From positions 248,001-312,000 of the forward strand of contig NZ_JAGIXS010000003.1 in NCBI RefSeq assembly GCF_030014915.1: DNA of 64,000 nt, read 5' to 3'. Positions 8,524 to 17,228 of this stretch are shown one piece after another; position 1 is the first letter of the stretch; each line of letters opens with the position of its first letter. Source of the stretch: Pelomonas sp. V22 (lineage in GTDB: Bacteria; Pseudomonadota; Gammaproteobacteria; Burkholderiales; Burkholderiaceae_C). The position numbers were made by a program, and so were the translations under genes. A model generated the notes under the pieces. That model made no database searches, was not told the DNA's origin, and saw nothing but the letters and a program-made list of their open reading frames with translations.

Positions 8524-9552
8524 ATGAATCTGTACCGGAAATCGCTGGCCGGCCTGCTGCTGGCCCTGGCCGCGCCGCTGGGCCTGGCCCAGGAGGTGAC
8601 GCTCAAGGTCCATCACTTCTGGCCCCCCGGCGCGATGCCGCCGACCAAGATCCTGCAGCCCTGGTGCGACAAGATCGCGGCCGATTCCGCCAACAAGCTC
8701 AAGTGCCAGATCTTCCCGGCCATGCAGCTCGGCGGCTCGCCGGCCCAACTGATCGACCAGGCCAAGGACGGCGTGGTCGACATCGTCTTCACGCTGCCCG
8801 GCTACACGGCCGGCCGCTTCCCCATCATGGAGGTGTTCGAGCTGCCCTTCATGACCAACTCGGCCGAGGCCGCCGCCCGCGCCGCCTGGGACTTCTATGG
8901 CAAGTACGCCAGCAAGGAGTTCCCCGGCATCAAGCCGCTGATGTTCAGCACCCACGACGAGGGCTACCTGCACACCCGCGACAAGCAGATCAAGAGCATG
9001 GCCGACCTGAAGGGCCTGAAGCTGCGCGCCCCGACCCGCCAGACCAACAAGCTGCTGGCCTCGCTGGGCGCCACGCCGGTGGGCATGCCGCTGCCGGCCG
9101 TGGCCGATGCGGTGAGCAAGGGCACGATCGATGGCTTTGCCCTGCCCTGGGAGGTGATCCCCTCGGTCAAGCTGCATGAGATGGTCAAGTACCACACCGA
9201 GACCGACCACAGCCGCCCGGCGCTGTACAGCGCGGTCTTCATCCTCGCCATGAACCAGGCGAAGTACGACAGCCTGAGTCCCGAGCTGAAGGCAGTGCTC
9301 GACCGCAACTCCGGCGCCGGCCTGTCGCAGCAGGCCGGCAAGGTCTGGGACGAAAGCCAGGCCGTGGGCCGCAAGCCGGCGGTGGACCGGGGCAATGTGT
9401 TCTACATGGTGCCGGCCGCCGAGGTGGACCTCTGGATCAAGGCCAGCCATCCGCTCTATGACGACTGGGTGGCGGACATGGACAAGCGCGGCCTGCCCGG
9501 CAAACAGATGCTGCAGGACGCGCAGGCCTTGCTGGCCAAATACAAGAAGTGA
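8524..9552 (+). CDS. dctP: TRAP transporter substrate-binding protein, DctP family
   Basis: A 342-residue periplasmic binding protein of a tripartite ATP-independent transporter. It has a signal peptide (MNLYRKSLAGLLLALAAPLG, cut after LAQ) and then the DctP pattern: LKVHHFWPPGAMPPTKILQP, FPAMQLGGSPAQLIDQAKDG, and GLKLRAPTRQTNKLLASLGA, which carries the Arg that in characterised members salt-bridges the carboxylate of the ligand. Organic acids are the usual ligands. The dctQ and dctM genes follow directly. The substrate cannot be read from sequence; nearness to the homogentisate operon makes an aromatic acid possible. Confidence 0.9.
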   Translation: MNLYRKSLAGLLLALAAPLGLAQEVTLKVHHFWPPGAMPPTKILQPWCDKIAADSANKLKCQIFPAMQLGGSPAQLIDQAKDGVVDIVFTLPGYTAGRFPIMEVFELPFMTNSAEAAARAAWDFYGKYASKEFPGIKPLMFSTHDEGYLHTRDKQIKSMADLKGLKLRAPTRQTNKLLASLGATPVGMPLPAVADAVSKGTIDGFALPWEVIPSVKLHEMVKYHTETDHSRPALYSAVFILAMNQAKYDSLSPELKAVLDRNSGAGLSQQAGKVWDESQAVGRKPAVDRGNVFYMVPAAEVDLWIKASHPLYDDWVADMDKRGLPGKQMLQDAQALLAKYKK

Positions 9553-9559
9553 GTGGGAG

Positions 9560-10024
9560 GTGAGTTGGCTCAGGCGCCTGGCGCTCTGGAGCGCGCTGGC
9601 CGGCTGCGGCGCGGCCTGTGCCGTGGCACTGCTGACCGTGGTGAGCATCGTTGGCCGCCAGGCCGGGCGGCCCATCCCCGGTGACGTGGAGCTGAGCCAG
9701 TTCGGCATCGCGCTGTGCATCGCCCTGTGCCTGCCCTGGTGCCAGCTGCAGCGCGCCAACATCATCGTCGACTTCTTCACCCAGAAGGCACCGGCCCGTT
9801 TGAACCGCGGGCTCGATGCCTTCGGTGCCCTGCTGCTGGCGCTGATGGTGGGCCTGCTGGCCTGGCGTGCCGGCGTCGGTGCGCTGGCGGTGCGCGAGGC
9901 CGGCGAGACCACGATGATCCTCGGCCTGCCGCAGTGGCTCAGCTATGCCACGCTCGCACCTGGGCTGGCATTGAGTGCGGTGGTGGCGCTGGCGCAGGCC
10001 TGCGGTTGGGAACCTGAAGCATGA
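9560..10024 (+). CDS. dctQ: TRAP transporter small membrane subunit, DctQ family
   Basis: A 154-residue protein with four predicted membrane segments (about residues 8-30, 44-64, 84-104, 124-146), as in DctQ subunits, including the family-like GDVELSQFGIALCIALCLPW. It lies between dctP and dctM and overlaps the dctM start by 4 bp. No ATG is suitably placed; the GTG at 9560 gives the right length but its Shine-Dalgarno-like GGGAG abuts the start codon, so the exact start is uncertain and may depend on coupling to dctP. Confidence 0.8.
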   Translation: MSWLRRLALWSALAGCGAACAVALLTVVSIVGRQAGRPIPGDVELSQFGIALCIALCLPWCQLQRANIIVDFFTQKAPARLNRGLDAFGALLLALMVGLLAWRAGVGALAVREAGETTMILGLPQWLSYATLAPGLALSAVVALAQACGWEPEA

Positions 10025-11340
10025 CCGGCACCAGCATCGGCCTGTGGATCTTCGCCGCCATGCTGCTCTTGATGGTGCTGCGCGTGCCCATCGCGGCCGC
10101 CATGTTCATCCCGGGCGCGGCCGGCTATTGGTTGATGACCAATGACATGGCGATGCTGAACCTGCTGAAGGGCTCGGCCGTGGCACGGCTCTCGGTCTAC
10201 GACCTGTCGGTGATCCCGCTGTTCCTCTTGATGGGCCAGTTCGCCACGCAGGGCGGCCTGAGCCGCGCATTGTTCAAGGCAGCGGCGGCCTTCGTGGGTC
10301 ACCGGCGTGGTGGCCTCGCGATGGCGGCCATCCTCGCCTCGGCGGCCTTCGGCGCGGTCTGCGGCTCCTCGGTGGCCACCTGCGCCACCATCACGCAAGT
10401 GGCCTATGGCGAGATGAAGCGTGGCGGCTATCACGGGCGTTTGTCCACGGCGGTGCTGGCCACCGGCGGCACGCTGGGCATCCTGATCCCGCCGTCCGTG
10501 CCCCTGGTTGTCTACGCCATCCTGACCGAGCAGAACATCGCCAAGCTGTTCGCGGCGGCCTTCATCCCGGGCCTGATCGCCACGGCCGGCTACCTGGTCG
10601 TGATCGCGCTCTACTGCCGGCTGCGGCCCGAGCTGGCCCAGCCCAGCGAGCGCGTGGCCTGGCCGAAGCGCTGGCGCGCCTTGCAGGGCGTATGGCCGCT
10701 GGTGGCGATCTTTGTGCTGGTGTTCGGCGGCATCTATGGTGGCCTGTTCTCGCCGACCGAAGGCGCCGCGGTCGGCGCCATCGGCACCTTCGCCACCGGC
10801 CTGCTCGGCGGCGAGCTGGGCATGGCCGGCATCAAGCGCAGCTTTCTCGGCACGGCCGAGACCGCGGCCATGGTCTTCATGATCTTCCTCGGCGCCGACA
10901 TGATGAACTCGGCCCTGGCGCTCACACAGATGCCCACGCAGCTGGCCGCCTGGGTGGGCCAGCTGCAGGTGGCGCCACTCCTGATCGTGGCCCTGATCCT
11001 TGCGTTCTACGTGCTGCTCGGCTGCGTGATGGACGAGCTCTCGATGCTGCTCTTGACCATCCCGGTGATCTTCCCGACCGTGATGAGCCTGGACCTCTGG
11101 GGCCTGGCGCCTGAGGCGAAGGCGATCTGGTTCGGCATTCTCGTGCTGATGACGGTGGGCGTGGGCATGCTGGCGCCGCCGGTGGGGCTCAACGTCTACG
11201 TGGTGAACGGCATGGCCAAGGACGTGCCCATGAACGAGACCTACAAGGGCGTGATGCCCTTCCTGGTCTCGGACTTCCTGCGCATCCTGGCCTTGCTGTG
11301 CTTCCCGGTGCTGAGCGTGGGCGTGCTCAGGCTGCTTTGA
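10021..11340 (+). CDS. dctM: TRAP transporter large permease, DctM family
   Basis: A 439-residue polytopic membrane protein of the DctM/TRAP-T large subunit family, with about 12 membrane segments. Family signatures include PLFLLMGQFATQGGLSRALF, GSSVATCATITQVAYGEMKR, TLGILIPPSVPLVVYAILTE and GCVMDELSMLLLTIPVIFP. It forms the sodium-coupled translocation channel with DctQ and receives substrate from DctP. Its start overlaps the dctQ stop (ATGA), and its 3' end overlaps the convergent VanZ-like gene by 14 bp. Confidence 0.93.
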   Translation: MTGTSIGLWIFAAMLLLMVLRVPIAAAMFIPGAAGYWLMTNDMAMLNLLKGSAVARLSVYDLSVIPLFLLMGQFATQGGLSRALFKAAAAFVGHRRGGLAMAAILASAAFGAVCGSSVATCATITQVAYGEMKRGGYHGRLSTAVLATGGTLGILIPPSVPLVVYAILTEQNIAKLFAAAFIPGLIATAGYLVVIALYCRLRPELAQPSERVAWPKRWRALQGVWPLVAIFVLVFGGIYGGLFSPTEGAAVGAIGTFATGLLGGELGMAGIKRSFLGTAETAAMVFMIFLGADMMNSALALTQMPTQLAAWVGQLQVAPLLIVALILAFYVLLGCVMDELSMLLLTIPVIFPTVMSLDLWGLAPEAKAIWFGILVLMTVGVGMLAPPVGLNVYVVNGMAKDVPMNETYKGVMPFLVSDFLRILALLCFPVLSVGVLRLL

Positions 11341-11668
11341 AGAGGCGCAGCGCCAGCATTGACAGCAATTGGCCAATGGCGAGGCCGATGGCATCGGCCA
11401 GCAGGTCGGCCCACTCGCCATCGCGGCCCGGTACCTGGCTTTGTGCGAGCTCGATGGCGCCGCCATAGGCCAGCAGCCCGGCGAACAGCCACAGCCAGTG
11501 CCTGGACCAGCCGAGGCGGCCGCAGATCATCAGGGTGGAGAAGGCGAGGAAGTGGTTGCTCTTGTCCCAGCCGGTCGTGAGCTCGCGTGGCGGCTGTGGC
11601 GTGAGGGCCAGCCAGGCGACGATGACGAGCAGGACGACGAAGAGCAGACGCCAGTGATGGTGCTTCAT
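11327..11668 (-). CDS. VanZ-like family small membrane protein
   Basis: A 113-residue protein with three or four membrane segments and the VanZ-like pattern: a first helix (RLLFVVLLVIVAWLALTP), then DKSNHFLAFSTLMI, a conserved Asp-Lys..His-Phe block of the family, and a late GREWADLLAD-type block (DGEWADLLADAIGLAIG). The function of most VanZ-like proteins outside glycopeptide resistance operons is unknown, and nothing here suggests resistance. Its start overlaps the stop of the TRIC-type gene by 4 bp, so the two are probably co-transcribed. Confidence 0.75.
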   Translation of the reverse strand: MKHHHWRLLFVVLLVIVAWLALTPQPPRELTTGWDKSNHFLAFSTLMICGRLGWSRHWLWLFAGLLAYGGAIELAQSQVPGRDGEWADLLADAIGLAIGQLLSMLALRLFKAA

Positions 11669-12327
11669 CGCTCCGCACCTCCGGGCTGCCAGCTCGGCAG
11701 CGTGAAGCCGGTCCACAGCGCGGCGGCGCGCAGGAGCGTGGCCGTGCCGGCGGCGAGCACCAGGCCAAGCCAGTGGCTCAGCTCCAGCTGCTGCGCCGCC
11801 ACCGTGACCCAGGCGCCGGCGAACGAACAGATCGCATAGGGCCGGTGGTCGCGGAAGGCCGCCGGGATTTCGTTGCAGACGATGTCGCGCAGCACGCCAC
11901 CGAACACGGCTGTGACCGTTCCCATCAGCACGGCCACGATGGCGGGCTGCTGCATGTCCAGCGCGATCTGCGTGCCGCCCGCGGTGAAGAGGCCGAGGCC
12001 CAGCGCATCGGGCCATTGCATCGCACGCTCGGTGACGGCGAAATGCCGGGCCCGCATGAACAGCATGGCGCCCACGCACAGGGCCAGCAGGGCCCACAGC
12101 CACAGCGCATGCTCAACCCAGAAGAAGGGCCGGCGGTCCAGCAGCACATCGCGCAGCGTGCCGCCGCCAAAGGCGGCAAGACCTGCCACCACGCAGACGC
12201 CCACGGCATCCAGCCGCTTGCGCGCCGCTTCCAGCAGGCCCGAGAGCGCGAAGGCGATGGTGGCCACCGCCTCGATGGCGACCTGGGCGTTGGACAGCGT
12301 GAAAAGGGTGGTCTTGAGTCCGCTCAT
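11665..12327 (-). CDS. TRIC-type channel family protein (UPF0126/YicG-like)
   Basis: A 220-residue membrane protein with seven predicted helices built as two repeats. Each repeat carries the glycine-rich motif of bacterial TRIC-family channels: AFGGGTLRDVLLDRRPFFWV (about residues 51-70) and VFGGVLRDIVCNEIPAAF (about 141-158). Prokaryotic TRIC proteins form trimeric cation channels; some relatives have been linked to glycine uptake. It is followed with a 4-bp overlap by the VanZ-like gene. Confidence 0.88.
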   Translation of the reverse strand: MSGLKTTLFTLSNAQVAIEAVATIAFALSGLLEAARKRLDAVGVCVVAGLAAFGGGTLRDVLLDRRPFFWVEHALWLWALLALCVGAMLFMRARHFAVTERAMQWPDALGLGLFTAGGTQIALDMQQPAIVAVLMGTVTAVFGGVLRDIVCNEIPAAFRDHRPYAICSFAGAWVTVAAQQLELSHWLGLVLAAGTATLLRAAALWTGFTLPSWQPGGAER

Positions 12328-12337
12328 GGGCCGGATC

Positions 12338-13504
12338 TTAGGTGGCGCTCACCACCCGATGGCGGCCTGCCCGCTTGGCCTCGTACAGCGCGGCATCGGC
12401 GCGCCTCAGCAAGGTCTCCAGCGGCTCGCCCGCCGCGGCCTGGCTGGCCACGCCCACGCTGGCGTCGACGTTCAGCGGCCCGGCATCGGTGGCAAAGGGC
12501 TGCTGCTCGATGGACTGGCGCAGCCGCTCGGCCATGCCCATGGCCGAGTCGGGCCCCACGTCGAACCACAGCACGGCGAACTCCTCGCCACCGAGGCGCA
12601 CCGCCAGGTCGTTGGGCCGGACCTGCTGGCGCAGCCGCCGGCCCAGCTCGACCAGCACCTGGTCGCCCACGGCATGGCCGTGTCGGTCGTTGATCTGCTT
12701 GAAATGGTCCAGGTCCAGCATGGCGGCGGCCAGCTGCAGCGGCCGCTGTGCCGTGGCGGCGCGCTGGTGCAGGCCGACCAGACGCTGGTCCAGGCCGCGG
12801 CGGTTCAGCAGGCCGGTCAGCGGGTCAATCTCGACCAGGGCCAGGATCTTTTGCTGCAGCCGCTCGTTGATCAGGAGCAGCAGGGCAAAGCCCTGGGTCA
12901 GCAAGAGGGCGATGAAGGCGAGCAGCCACAGCGCATTGGCCTGCTCGGTCTGGGCCGCCGTAGCGCCCGGGTTCGGCATCACCATCCAGGCGCGGGCGAA
13001 ATGCACCAGCACCGACAGCGCCTGGTCCGAGGCCATCAGCGAGAGCGGAAAGCTGGGCTCGGCCTTCAGCGCGCGCAGCAGCGGCCACAGTGCCAGTGCG
13101 CGCAACACGCCGGCGCCCAGCAGCGAAAGGCTCAGTGATACGCCCAGCGGCTGGCCGAGGCTCACCACGGTCAGCGAGAGGGCTGCCATGGCGGCCATCG
13201 CGACGCAGACGGCCGGCCAGTGCAGGCGCAGCCCAAGGAAGGATCGCACGCCCAGCAGCACGAGGCCGGCCGACAGCACGCCGCCTATGTGGCCCAGCGT
13301 GTACAGCGGCAGCGGCCCATGCCCGACCACGGCCAGTTCGCGTACCGATTGCGCCAGGGCCACCGCCGCAAAGGCGCCGGCCCAGAACCACAGGCCATGC
13401 TGGCCGCGCGCCTGCCAGGCGCCGCCCACCAGCACCCCCAGCATCAGCACCGCCACCATCAGATAGACCAGCAACAGGGTGTCGATATGGAGCGAGAGCG
13501 GCAT
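12338..13504 (-). CDS. Membrane-bound diguanylate cyclase (GGDEF domain)
   Basis: A 388-residue protein with six predicted N-terminal membrane helices (about residues 5-200) and a C-terminal GGDEF domain (about 215-385). Catalytic features are intact: DLDHFKQINDRHGHAVGDQV with the metal- and base-binding residues, and RLGGEEFAVL with the GGEEF active-site loop. It should make cyclic di-GMP from GTP. No RxxD inhibitory site is evident just before GGEEF (LAVRLGGEEF), so product inhibition through that site is unlikely. No EAL domain. The start at 13504 was chosen because the codons before it lie in the divergent promoter region with kdgK. Confidence 0.9.
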   Translation of the reverse strand: MPLSLHIDTLLLVYLMVAVLMLGVLVGGAWQARGQHGLWFWAGAFAAVALAQSVRELAVVGHGPLPLYTLGHIGGVLSAGLVLLGVRSFLGLRLHWPAVCVAMAAMAALSLTVVSLGQPLGVSLSLSLLGAGVLRALALWPLLRALKAEPSFPLSLMASDQALSVLVHFARAWMVMPNPGATAAQTEQANALWLLAFIALLLTQGFALLLLINERLQQKILALVEIDPLTGLLNRRGLDQRLVGLHQRAATAQRPLQLAAAMLDLDHFKQINDRHGHAVGDQVLVELGRRLRQQVRPNDLAVRLGGEEFAVLWFDVGPDSAMGMAERLRQSIEQQPFATDAGPLNVDASVGVASQAAAGEPLETLLRRADAALYEAKRAGRHRVVSAT

Positions 13505-13605
13505 GGTCCGATTCTCTACGCTGGCGGCCGCCTTGGGCGTCCCGGGCCGGACAACGATGGCCGGCTCAGGGTGGTCCCGGGTGGTGCTATCCCGGGTCTG
13601 TGGCA

Positions 13606-13626
13606 TATTTGGAACATCGTTTCGAA
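13606..13626 (-). promoter_or_regulatory. Operator-like element upstream of kdgK, shared with the pectin locus
   Basis: Read on the minus strand the element is TTCGAAACGATGTTCCA followed by AATA. It matches the two elements between kdgF and kduD (55691-55711 and 55769-55789) at the core GAAAC-N4-(T/G)TCCA and in the flanking TT and A/T-rich tail. It ends 15 bp before the kdgK ATG, where a repressor would block transcription. A function in pectin-dependent induction of kdgK is inferred. Confidence 0.5.
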
Positions 13627-13641
13627 TTTGAGAATGGCGTC

Positions 13642-14586
13642 ATGACGGTCAAGAAAATCGCCCTGGTCGGCGAATGCATGCTGGAGTTGCAGGGTCAGGC
13701 CTTTGGAGTGATGCAGCAGGGTTTTGGAGGCGACACCTTGAACACGGCGGTCTACCTCTCGCGCTGCGGCGCAGCCGCCGGCCTGCAGGTGCTCTATGCC
13801 ACCGGCCTGGGCGAAGACAGCCTGAGCACCGGCCTGATGCAGCGCTGGGTCGAGGAGGGCATCGACGTGAGCCTGGTGCGCCGCATCGCCGGCCGCATGC
13901 CGGGGCTTTACCTGATCGAGGTCGACCCGCAGGGCGAGCGCAGCTTCAGCTACTGGCGCGACACCAGTGCGGCCAAGGCCTACTTCGAGGCCACCAGCAC
14001 GCCGCTGGAGGCGCGGGCCGACGAGTGGGACGCCTTCTACCTGAGCGGTATCAGCCTGGCCATCCTGCCGCCGGCCGGGCGCGAGCGCCTGTTCGGCCTG
14101 ATGCGGCGCCTGCGGGAGCGCGGCGCCCTGGTGGTGTTCGACAACAACTACCGGCCGCGCCTGTGGCCCGACGTGCAGGACGCGCGGCGCGCCTTCATGC
14201 AAGCCTTCGAGCTGGCCAACCTGGCCTTGATCACGGCCGACGACCACCAGGCGTTGCTGGGCCTGCCCACGCTGGAGGCCGGCGTCGCAGCCGCCCAGGC
14301 CCTGCCGGTGCCGGAGCTCCTGATCAAGCGCGGCGCTGCCCCGACCCTGGTGCGGGCGGCGGGCGGCGTGTGGCAGGAGGCGGCCACCGAGAAGGTGGCC
14401 CGGGTCGTGGACACCACGGCCGCCGGCGATTCCTTCGCGGCCGGCTATTTGTCGCGCCGCCTCGCGGGCGCCACGGCGCTCGATTCCGCGCTGTTCGCCA
14501 ACCGGCTGGCGGCGCGGGTGATCCAGCATCGGGGCGCCCTGATTCCCCGCGCGAACATGGCGGACTTGATGGCCGTCAAGGCCTGA
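13642..14586 (+). CDS. kdgK: 2-dehydro-3-deoxygluconate kinase (PfkB family)
   Basis: A 314-residue ribokinase/PfkB-fold sugar kinase. The N-terminal GECMLELQG and GFGGDTLNTAVYLSR and the C-terminal DTTAAGDSFAAGYLSR with catalytic base Asp263 are the two PfkB signatures; GGDTLNTAVYLSR and FDNNYRPRLW fit KDG kinases specifically. It phosphorylates 2-keto-3-deoxygluconate, the common end product of pectin and uronate breakdown, to KDPG for the Entner-Doudoroff aldolase. It stands alone here, between a diguanylate cyclase and narX, but the operator-like element in front of it ties it to the pectin locus at 46-64 kb. Confidence 0.88.
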   Translation: MTVKKIALVGECMLELQGQAFGVMQQGFGGDTLNTAVYLSRCGAAAGLQVLYATGLGEDSLSTGLMQRWVEEGIDVSLVRRIAGRMPGLYLIEVDPQGERSFSYWRDTSAAKAYFEATSTPLEARADEWDAFYLSGISLAILPPAGRERLFGLMRRLRERGALVVFDNNYRPRLWPDVQDARRAFMQAFELANLALITADDHQALLGLPTLEAGVAAAQALPVPELLIKRGAAPTLVRAAGGVWQEAATEKVARVVDTTAAGDSFAAGYLSRRLAGATALDSALFANRLAARVIQHRGALIPRANMADLMAVKA

Positions 14587-14602
14587 AGCAGGATGGCCCG
14601 CT

Positions 14603-16543
14603 ATGGTGCGGGCCATCATGTTCCACCGCACGCGCAGCCTGGTCGGCAAGCTGGCCCTGATACAGACCAGCTTCCTGGTCGTGGCCCTGGCTTCCATCGC
14701 CTTCACCCTGTGGGTGTCCTGGCAGCTGGAGGGCGGCGCCGGTGCGATCAACGAAGCGGGCCGCATGCGCATGCTCAGCTACCGCATGACCCTGGCCCAT
14801 GGGGCCGGTGACCAGGCCTCGCTATCGCGGGACCTGCGGGACTTCGGCGTGATGCTGGAGCGCCTGCGCCAGGGCGATCCGCAGCGGCCGCTGTTCCTGC
14901 CCGACACCGAGGATTGCGCCAGCCGGCTCATTGAGGTGGAGCAAGCCTGGCCGGCGCTGCGCGGCTCGCTGCTGAGCGCTACGCCGGCTCCTCAACTGCG
15001 CGATCAGACCGATGCTTTCGTGGCCCGCATCGACGCCCTGGTCGGTGCCGTCGAGCACACGATCGCTGCGCGCACTGCCATCCTCGGCGGCCTGTGCTTC
15101 GGCCTCGTGGTGCTGGTGGTGGCGGCCTCGGTGGTCTTTGTTTCCGGCACCTACGTCTGGATCATCCAGCCGCTGCAGCGCCTGCGTGACGGCCTGCAGC
15201 GCATGGCGGCCGGCCAGCTCGGCGCGCGCGTCGACGAGGCGGCCTCGGTGGATGAGTTCAGCCGCCTGGCCTCCGGCTTCAACCAGATGGCGCAGGCTTT
15301 GCAGCAGGCCTACGAAGGCCTCGAAGGCAAGGTCAAGGACAAGACCGCCCACCTGGCGCGCCAGAACGAAAGGCTGCAAGCCCTCTACGACGTGGCCCAG
15401 ATGGGCAGCCGCGAGGGCGAGGCCAGCCTGGAATCGCTGGCCCAGAGCTTTGCGGTCCAGCTGGCCCGCATTGCGCGTGCCGATGCCAGCGCGGTGCGGC
15501 TGGCAGCGCAGGACGGTGAGCGCTGGCTGCTGCTCGGCCAGAGCTGCCTGCCGCAGGCCATGATCGATGCCGAACGCTGCCTGCGCCACGGCGAATGCGC
15601 CTGCGGTGTGGCCGGGGCGCCAGCGGATGGGCCGCGCGTGATTCCCATCCATTCGGTGGGCCAGCCCAAGTTGGGGCACTGCGAGGCGGCGGGCTACCAG
15701 ACGGTGATCGCCATCCCGATGCGGGCTGGCACGCGCCAGATCGGTGAGGTCGAGCTGTTCCATTACGGCGAGCATCGGCTGGGCGACGAAGAGCGCCAGC
15801 TGCTCGATGCCCTGGTCGGCCAGTTCGCCACCCAGGTGGACAACGCCCGGCTGGCCGCGCGCGACCGTGAGATGGCGGTCTCCGAGGAGCGCAACCTGCT
15901 GGCCCAGGAACTGCACGATTCCATCGCCCAGGTGCTGGCCTTCCTGAAGATCCAGGTCCAGCTGCTGCGCGGCGCCATGGCCCGGCAACGCGGTGAAGAG
16001 GTGGACCGCGTGATCGACGAGATCGACACCGGCGTGCGCGAGTGCTATGCCAACGTGCGCGAGCTGTTGGTGCATTTCCGCACGCGGCCCGGCCACGAGG
16101 ACATCGAGCATGCGCTGCGCACCACGCTGGCCAAGTTCGAGCGCCAGAGCGGCCTGTCCACCCACCTGAGCCTCGGCGGCGACGGCCTGCCGCTGCCGCC
16201 CGACCAGCAGGTGCAGGTGCTGCACATCATCCAGGAAGCGCTCTCCAATGTGCGCAAGCATGCGGAGGCCGACCATGTGAGCCTGCGCGTGGAGCAGCTG
16301 CCGCGCTGGAGCTTCGAGCTGCAGGACAACGGCCGTGGTTTCGCGATGCCCGACGCCGAAGCGGCCAGCACCCATGTGGGCCTGCAGATCATGCGCGAGC
16401 GGGCGGCCCGCATTGGCGCCCGCCTGAGCATAGAGACGCCGCCCGAGGGCGGTACCCGGGTGCGCCTGGTGCTGCCCGAGCAGATGCGCGCGTTCATCCC
16501 TGAGAATTCCCCAGCTTCGCGTACCGAAGGAGCCCCGGTCTGA
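14603..16543 (+). CDS. narX: Nitrate/nitrite sensor histidine kinase, NarX type
   Basis: A 646-residue membrane sensor kinase. After a first membrane helix (about residues 17-38) comes INEAGRMRMLSYRMTLAHGA, which matches the nitrate-binding P-box of NarX/NarQ. A second helix (about 158-180) is followed by a HAMP domain (to about 240), a GAF-like central region (about 265-405) with a Cys cluster (CLRHGECACG), a HisKA_3 dimerisation domain with phosphorylatable His438 in AQELHDSIAQVL, and an ATPase domain with DNGRGF and GGTRVRLVLP. It is followed with a 1-bp overlap by narL. It should sense nitrate or nitrite and control the nar operon at 34-45 kb. An ATG at 14618 is an alternative start. Confidence 0.88.
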   Translation: MVRAIMFHRTRSLVGKLALIQTSFLVVALASIAFTLWVSWQLEGGAGAINEAGRMRMLSYRMTLAHGAGDQASLSRDLRDFGVMLERLRQGDPQRPLFLPDTEDCASRLIEVEQAWPALRGSLLSATPAPQLRDQTDAFVARIDALVGAVEHTIAARTAILGGLCFGLVVLVVAASVVFVSGTYVWIIQPLQRLRDGLQRMAAGQLGARVDEAASVDEFSRLASGFNQMAQALQQAYEGLEGKVKDKTAHLARQNERLQALYDVAQMGSREGEASLESLAQSFAVQLARIARADASAVRLAAQDGERWLLLGQSCLPQAMIDAERCLRHGECACGVAGAPADGPRVIPIHSVGQPKLGHCEAAGYQTVIAIPMRAGTRQIGEVELFHYGEHRLGDEERQLLDALVGQFATQVDNARLAARDREMAVSEERNLLAQELHDSIAQVLAFLKIQVQLLRGAMARQRGEEVDRVIDEIDTGVRECYANVRELLVHFRTRPGHEDIEHALRTTLAKFERQSGLSTHLSLGGDGLPLPPDQQVQVLHIIQEALSNVRKHAEADHVSLRVEQLPRWSFELQDNGRGFAMPDAEAASTHVGLQIMRERAARIGARLSIETPPEGGTRVRLVLPEQMRAFIPENSPASRTEGAPV

Positions 16544-17220
16544 TGCAAGCAATTTCGGTCATGGTCGTTGACGACCACACGCTGTTCCGCCGCGGCCTGA
16601 TCGCACTGCTGAGCCAGGACCCCGGCATCCGTGTGGTGGGTGAGGCCGCGGATGCGGCCGATGCCTTGCGCCGCGCGCAGGAGCTGCAGCCCGACGTGAT
16701 GCTGCTCGACAACCACATGCCCGGCGTCAGCGGCGTGGCTTTGCTGCCGGCGCTGCGCGAGCAGTTGCCGGCCCTGCGCGTGCTGATGCTGACCGTCAGC
16801 GAAGACGAGCAGGACCTCGCCGCCGCGCTGCGCAACGGGGCCCAGGGCTATCTGCTCAAGACCATGGACGGCGAGGACCTGGTGGCCGCGCTGCAGCGCA
16901 CGATGCGCGGCGAATCGGTGGTCAGCCCGGAGATGAGCCACAAGCTGCTCAATGCGTTGCGCGGAGGTGCTGCGGCCACTGCCGCATCTTCGGCGCCGGC
17001 GGCAGAGCCCGACTTGCCACCGCTGTCGCCGCGCGAGCTGGAGATCCTGCGCGAGCTGACCCTGGGCGCCAGCAACAAGGAAATCGCCCGCACGCTCGGC
17101 ATTGCCGAAAGCACGGTCAAGATCCACGTGCAGCACATCCTGCGCAAGCTGGAGCTGAGCTCACGGGTGCAGGCCGCCGTCTGGGGCAGCGAGCGCGGCC
17201 TGGGTGCGGCTGCGCCTTAG
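16543..17220 (+). CDS. narL: Response regulator, NarL family
   Basis: A 225-residue response regulator. The receiver domain (about residues 5-120) has the acidic pocket VVDDH, phospho-acceptor Asp56 in MLLDNHMPG, the Thr/Ser switch LMLTVSEDEQ and the Lys of YLLKTMDG. A linker of about 25 residues rich in Ala and Gly leads to a LuxR-type helix-turn-helix (about 158-215; LSPRELEILRELTLGASNKE and AESTVKIHVQHILRKLEL). It pairs with the NarX sensor immediately upstream (TGATG overlap) and probably activates nitrate respiration genes. Confidence 0.9.
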   Translation: MQAISVMVVDDHTLFRRGLIALLSQDPGIRVVGEAADAADALRRAQELQPDVMLLDNHMPGVSGVALLPALREQLPALRVLMLTVSEDEQDLAAALRNGAQGYLLKTMDGEDLVAALQRTMRGESVVSPEMSHKLLNALRGGAAATAASSAPAAEPDLPPLSPRELEILRELTLGASNKEIARTLGIAESTVKIHVQHILRKLELSSRVQAAVWGSERGLGAAAP

Positions 17221-17228
17221 CCGGCCGT